Source: Ardenticatenaceae bacterium
Lineage (GTDB): Bacteria; Chloroflexota; Anaerolineae; Promineifilales; Promineifilaceae
NCBI GenBank assembly: GCA_020634315.1
Contig: JACKBV010000059.1
Coordinates: 1-8,679, forward strand
Length of the DNA: 8,679 nucleotides
Reading direction: 5' to 3'
Both the position numbers and the translations under genes were made by a program. The notes beneath the pieces were generated by a model, which ran no database searches, was not told where the DNA came from, and saw nothing but the letters and a program-made list of their open reading frames with translations. Positions within the stretch are counted from its first letter, which is position 1. Each line of letters opens with the position of its first letter. Shown piece after piece: positions 6,575-8,679 of this stretch.

Positions 6575-7231
6575 ATGAGTGCAACACAATCAACTACCAA
6601 TGCCATTTCTATTCCCGACCTCATCCAGCGCCTGCGTGCGGCTTACCCTGACGCGCATTGTGAACTCAATTACCAGACGCCGCTACAACTGCTTGTTGCC
6701 ACCATCCTGTCCGCGCAATGTACGGATGAGCGTGTCAACAAAGTGACCCCTGCTTTATTTCATAAATACCCTTCTGTCGATGCGTTTGCTGCCGCTGATC
6801 GTGCTGAACTGGAAGCGGACATCAAGTCTACCGGTTTTTATCGGCAAAAGGCACGCTTCATTCAGGAAGCGACGCAGGCTATTGTCCATCGCTTTGGTGG
6901 AGAAGTGCCGGATAATATGGATGATTTGCTCTCCCTGACGGGCGTTGCCCGCAAAACAGCCAACGTCGTGTTAGGCGAAATTTATAACATTGCTGATGGC
7001 ATTACCGTGGATACGCATGTCAAGCGTTTATCTCATCGCCTGGGATTAACCGAGGCTGATGACCCGGTAAAGGTGGAGCGAGATTTGATGCAAATTATTC
7101 CGCCGCAAAATTGGATCGAAATCTCGCATTTGCTCATTTTTCATGGGCGGCGTGTCTGCTTTGCCCGTAATCCGCAGTGTGCCATTTGCCCGCTGAACGA
7201 TATTTGCCCGTCGGTGCAAGGCGTTGCCTGA
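6575..7231 (+). CDS. nth: Endonuclease III (DNA glycosylase/AP lyase)
   Basis: A 218-residue base-excision repair enzyme that removes oxidised pyrimidines such as thymine glycol and cleaves the strand at the abasic site by beta-elimination. The helix-hairpin-helix region contains SLTGVARKTANVVL (120-133) with the catalytic lysine K127, and VDTHV (145-149) holds the catalytic aspartate D146. The C-terminal [4Fe-4S] cluster loop has C195, C202, C205 and C211 with the exact Nth spacing C-X6-C-X2-C-X5-C. LLVATILSAQCTDERVN (39-55) is the typical N-terminal helix motif. K127 together with D146 marks it as a bifunctional Nth rather than MutY. Length agrees with the usual 210-220 residues. It is divergent from the kinase and probably the first gene of an operon with fahA, whose start follows after 23 bp. 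No promoter could be assigned with confidence. Confidence 0.96.
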   Translation: MSATQSTTNAISIPDLIQRLRAAYPDAHCELNYQTPLQLLVATILSAQCTDERVNKVTPALFHKYPSVDAFAAADRAELEADIKSTGFYRQKARFIQEATQAIVHRFGGEVPDNMDDLLSLTGVARKTANVVLGEIYNIADGITVDTHVKRLSHRLGLTEADDPVKVERDLMQIIPPQNWIEISHLLIFHGRRVCFARNPQCAICPLNDICPSVQGVA

Positions 7232-7240
7232 ATCACCGCC

Positions 7241-7257
7241 AAAGGAGTCGTGATTTG
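7241..7257 (+). promoter_or_regulatory. Ribosome binding site and TTG start of fahA
   Basis: AAAGGAG (7241-7247) lies seven bases before an in-frame TTG (7255-7257). No ATG occurs in this frame between here and the conserved N-terminal block, and the in-frame ATG at 7177 lies inside nth with no family similarity in the extra 26 residues. The nearby GTG at 7250 is out of frame. TTG is therefore the likely initiator, a codon that usually lowers translation. Confidence 0.8.
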
Positions 7258-8496
7258 CCATTACAATCCTTTATTGATGTAGCTGCGACCTCGCATTTTC
7301 CTTTGCAAAATTTGCCTTATGGCATATTTAGCCCGCCAGGAGGTATGCCACGCGTTGGTGTGGCGATTGGTGACTTTGTGCTGGACCTTTCTGTGCTGGC
7401 TGAGGCCGGTTTTTTGGCGGATATTGACACGGCCGTTTTCACGGCCGCCACACTTAATCCCCTGATGGCATTGGGGAGTGCTGCCTGGCAAAGCGTGCGT
7501 GCCACATTGCAAACCTTGCTCCGGCACGACAATCCCACTTTGCGCGACAATGCGGCATTGCGGCAGCGAGCTTTTCATGCGCAGCGTGATGTGACGATGC
7601 ACTTGCCCGCGCACATTGGCGACTACACCGATTTTTACTCTTCCAGGGAACATGCCAGCAATGTTGGGCGTATTTTTGGGCGCGAGGTGCCCTTGCTCGA
7701 TAACTGGCTGCATTTGCCGGTGGGGTATCATGGTCGCGCCAGTTCTGTTGTGGTCAGTGGCACCCCCATTCGCCGCCCATCGGGACAGGTGCAGCAGCCG
7801 GGAACGGCCGTTCCCACTTTTGCTCCCACCCAAGAACTCGACTTCGAGCTGGAAATGGGCTTTTTCGTCGGCCCTGGCAATGCGTTGGGGCAGCCTGTGC
7901 CCATCGCCGCGGCGGAAGCGCACATATTTGGCCTGGTGTTGGTCAACGATTGGAGCGCCCGCGATATTCAACGCTGGGAATATCGCCCGCTTGGCCCATT
8001 CCTGGCGAAAAACTTCGCCACCTCCATTTCTCCCTGGGTGGTGCCGCTGGCGGCATTGGAGCCGTTTCGCGTGCCCGGCCCGGCGCAAGAGCCGCTGCCG
8101 CTGCCCTATTTGCAAACGAAGCAGGCTGGCGCTTTTGACATTCACCTGGAGGTGTGGCTGGAAACGGCCGTTATGTCTGCGCCAACCCCCATTTCACATT
8201 CCAACTTTCGCCACCTGTACTGGAACATGGCACAGCAGCTAACCCATCACACCATCACCGGCTGTAATTTGCGTCCGGGCGATTTGCTGGCGTCGGGCAC
8301 AATCAGCGGCCCCACGCCGGGCAGCTATGGTTCGCTGTTGGAACTGACCTGGCGCGGCACACAGCCAATCGCTTTGCCGTCGGGCGAAACGCGTACATTT
8401 TTGCAAGATGGCGACCGGTTGACGTTGACCGGCTGGTGTCAGGGCGATGGTTATCGCGTCGGGTTTGGTGAAGTGAGCGGGGTTGTTGTGGCTTGA
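7255..8496 (+). CDS. fahA: Fumarylacetoacetase
   Basis: A 413-residue cytosolic hydrolase that splits 4-fumarylacetoacetate into fumarate and acetoacetate, the last step of tyrosine/phenylalanine breakdown through homogentisate. The N-terminal SH3-like FAH domain is seen as FPLQNLPYGIFSPPGG and RVGVAIGDFVLDL. The catalytic domain has IGDYTDFYSSREHASNVG with D126 and H133, ELDFELEMGFFVG with E198 and E200, VNDWSARDIQRWEY with D232, R236 and Q239, GPFLAKNF with K252, and SGTISG...LLELTW with E363. These match the metal ligands and catalytic residues known from mouse FAH (from memory, numbered equal or one higher). Length is that of full FAH (about 419 in mammals), not of short FAH-superfamily hydrolases. 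Start is TTG at 7255. It follows nth by 23 bp, probably one transcript; the homogentisate dioxygenase and maleylacetoacetate isomerase genes are not in the window. It carries four ACGGCCG motifs, all where the family sequence varies. Confidence 0.95.
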   Translation: MPLQSFIDVAATSHFPLQNLPYGIFSPPGGMPRVGVAIGDFVLDLSVLAEAGFLADIDTAVFTAATLNPLMALGSAAWQSVRATLQTLLRHDNPTLRDNAALRQRAFHAQRDVTMHLPAHIGDYTDFYSSREHASNVGRIFGREVPLLDNWLHLPVGYHGRASSVVVSGTPIRRPSGQVQQPGTAVPTFAPTQELDFELEMGFFVGPGNALGQPVPIAAAEAHIFGLVLVNDWSARDIQRWEYRPLGPFLAKNFATSISPWVVPLAALEPFRVPGPAQEPLPLPYLQTKQAGAFDIHLEVWLETAVMSAPTPISHSNFRHLYWNMAQQLTHHTITGCNLRPGDLLASGTISGPTPGSYGSLLELTWRGTQPIALPSGETRTFLQDGDRLTLTGWCQGDGYRVGFGEVSGVVVA

Positions 8497-8566
8497 TGGG
8501 CGGTGAAATTCTAATAGCCCCATCATTTCCCCCTAACATTTTCTAAATAAGTTTCCGATAGTATTG

Positions 8567-8588
8567 GGCCTGTTTGGGCAGGCCTTTT
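8567..8588 (+). terminator. Candidate terminator after fahA
   Basis: GGCCTG (8567-8572) and CAGGCC (8579-8584) form a 6-bp GC-rich stem with a 6-nt loop, followed by TTTT (8585-8588). It is 70 bp after the fahA stop. The stem is short and the U-tract minimal, so the call is moderate. Confidence 0.45.
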
Positions 8589-8620
8589 GCGGCTGCCAGC
8601 AGCAAATCACCAAATCATGT

Positions 8621-8664
8621 AAAAGCGGAGATGAAGGAATCTTGCTGTGTTCTTTCATCTCCGC
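8621..8664 (-). terminator. Strong hairpin, probable terminator of a gene to the right
   Basis: GCGGAGATGAA (8625-8635) pairs perfectly with TTCATCTCCGC (8654-8664), and pairing continues for four more positions with one mismatch or wobble, enclosing a 10-nt loop. Read on the minus strand the stem is followed by TTTT (8624-8621), as in an intrinsic terminator for a minus-strand gene that would enter from beyond the window. On the plus strand no U-tract follows, although there the inner imperfect position is a tolerated G-U pair. Orientation is thus likely but not certain. Confidence 0.5.
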
Positions 8665-8679
8665 GCTATTCAAGGGAGA

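Noticed and set aside
6314..6589. N-terminal extension of the histidine kinase by up to 92 residues
   Set aside because: It would overlap the nth ribosome binding site and start, contains a long palindrome, and has no signal peptide or family-like sequence before the first helix.
7177..7254. ATG start for fahA at 7177 inside nth
   Set aside because: The 26 extra residues do not resemble the FAH N-terminus, there is no ribosome binding site, and the TTG at 7255 has an excellent one.
7261..8145. Long minus-strand open frame (294 codons) opposite fahA
   Set aside because: It is wholly antisense to a gene with all FAH catalytic motifs, its product has no recognisable domain and is rich in Arg, Gln and His, and it has no ribosome binding site. 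It is a shadow of the codon bias of fahA.
428..8171. The ACGGCCGT copies as operator sites of one regulon
   Set aside because: Twelve of thirteen copies are deep inside coding regions, so they are not placed like operators. Only the copy at 4442-4449 could act as one.
1..8679. A defence, mobile or secretion system hidden among the genes
   Set aside because: All six long genes match well-known families with intact motifs. There is no transposase, integrase, nuclease-ATPase pair, direct-repeat array or att-like site.

Overview
The window holds six intact protein-coding genes and no tRNA, rRNA, CRISPR array, insertion sequence or phage gene. It looks like a piece of chromosome from a free-living, metabolically versatile bacterium. 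The gene types point loosely to Chloroflexota (perhaps Anaerolineae): a histidine kinase with a seven-helix (HisKA_7TM type) sensor, a bacterial copy of the archaeal-type glycogen debranching enzyme, and a stand-alone protein with two cyclic-nucleotide-binding domains. That placement is inference from gene types only; nothing here is diagnostic.

Layout, left to right. 14-1375 (+) encodes a family GH1 beta-glucosidase. It converges on 1417-2241 (-), a protein made of two cyclic-nucleotide-binding (CNB) domains; the short gap between them carries 14-bp tandem repeats and an 11-bp hairpin. Next is 2397-4406 (-), a GH133 amylo-alpha-1,6-glucosidase. Upstream of it on the same strand lies 4580-6313 (-), an orphan 7TM-PAS histidine kinase. 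The 261-bp divergent spacer after the kinase contains a perfect 10+3+10 bp inverted repeat. On the plus strand, nth (endonuclease III, 6575-7231) and fahA (fumarylacetoacetase, 7255-8496, TTG start) form a probable two-gene operon with a 23-bp gap. The last 183 bp hold two hairpins and no gene.

Functionally, beta-glucosidase and debranching enzyme both yield glucose from oligo- or polysaccharide. The kinase is a plausible but unproven regulator of its neighbourhood, and the CNB protein suggests cyclic-nucleotide signalling. Nth repairs oxidised pyrimidines, and FahA completes tyrosine/homogentisate breakdown; their pairing looks positional rather than functional.

No new multi-gene system is visible. 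The most unusual signal is at the nucleotide level. The hexamer CGGCCG occurs 13 times, always preceded by A and nine times as the full octamer ACGGCCGT, in genes of both strands and in the spacer before the debranching enzyme. This resembles a highly iterated palindrome like HIP1 of cyanobacteria. A second noteworthy signal is a cluster of four inverted repeats in the spacer upstream of the debranching-enzyme gene.
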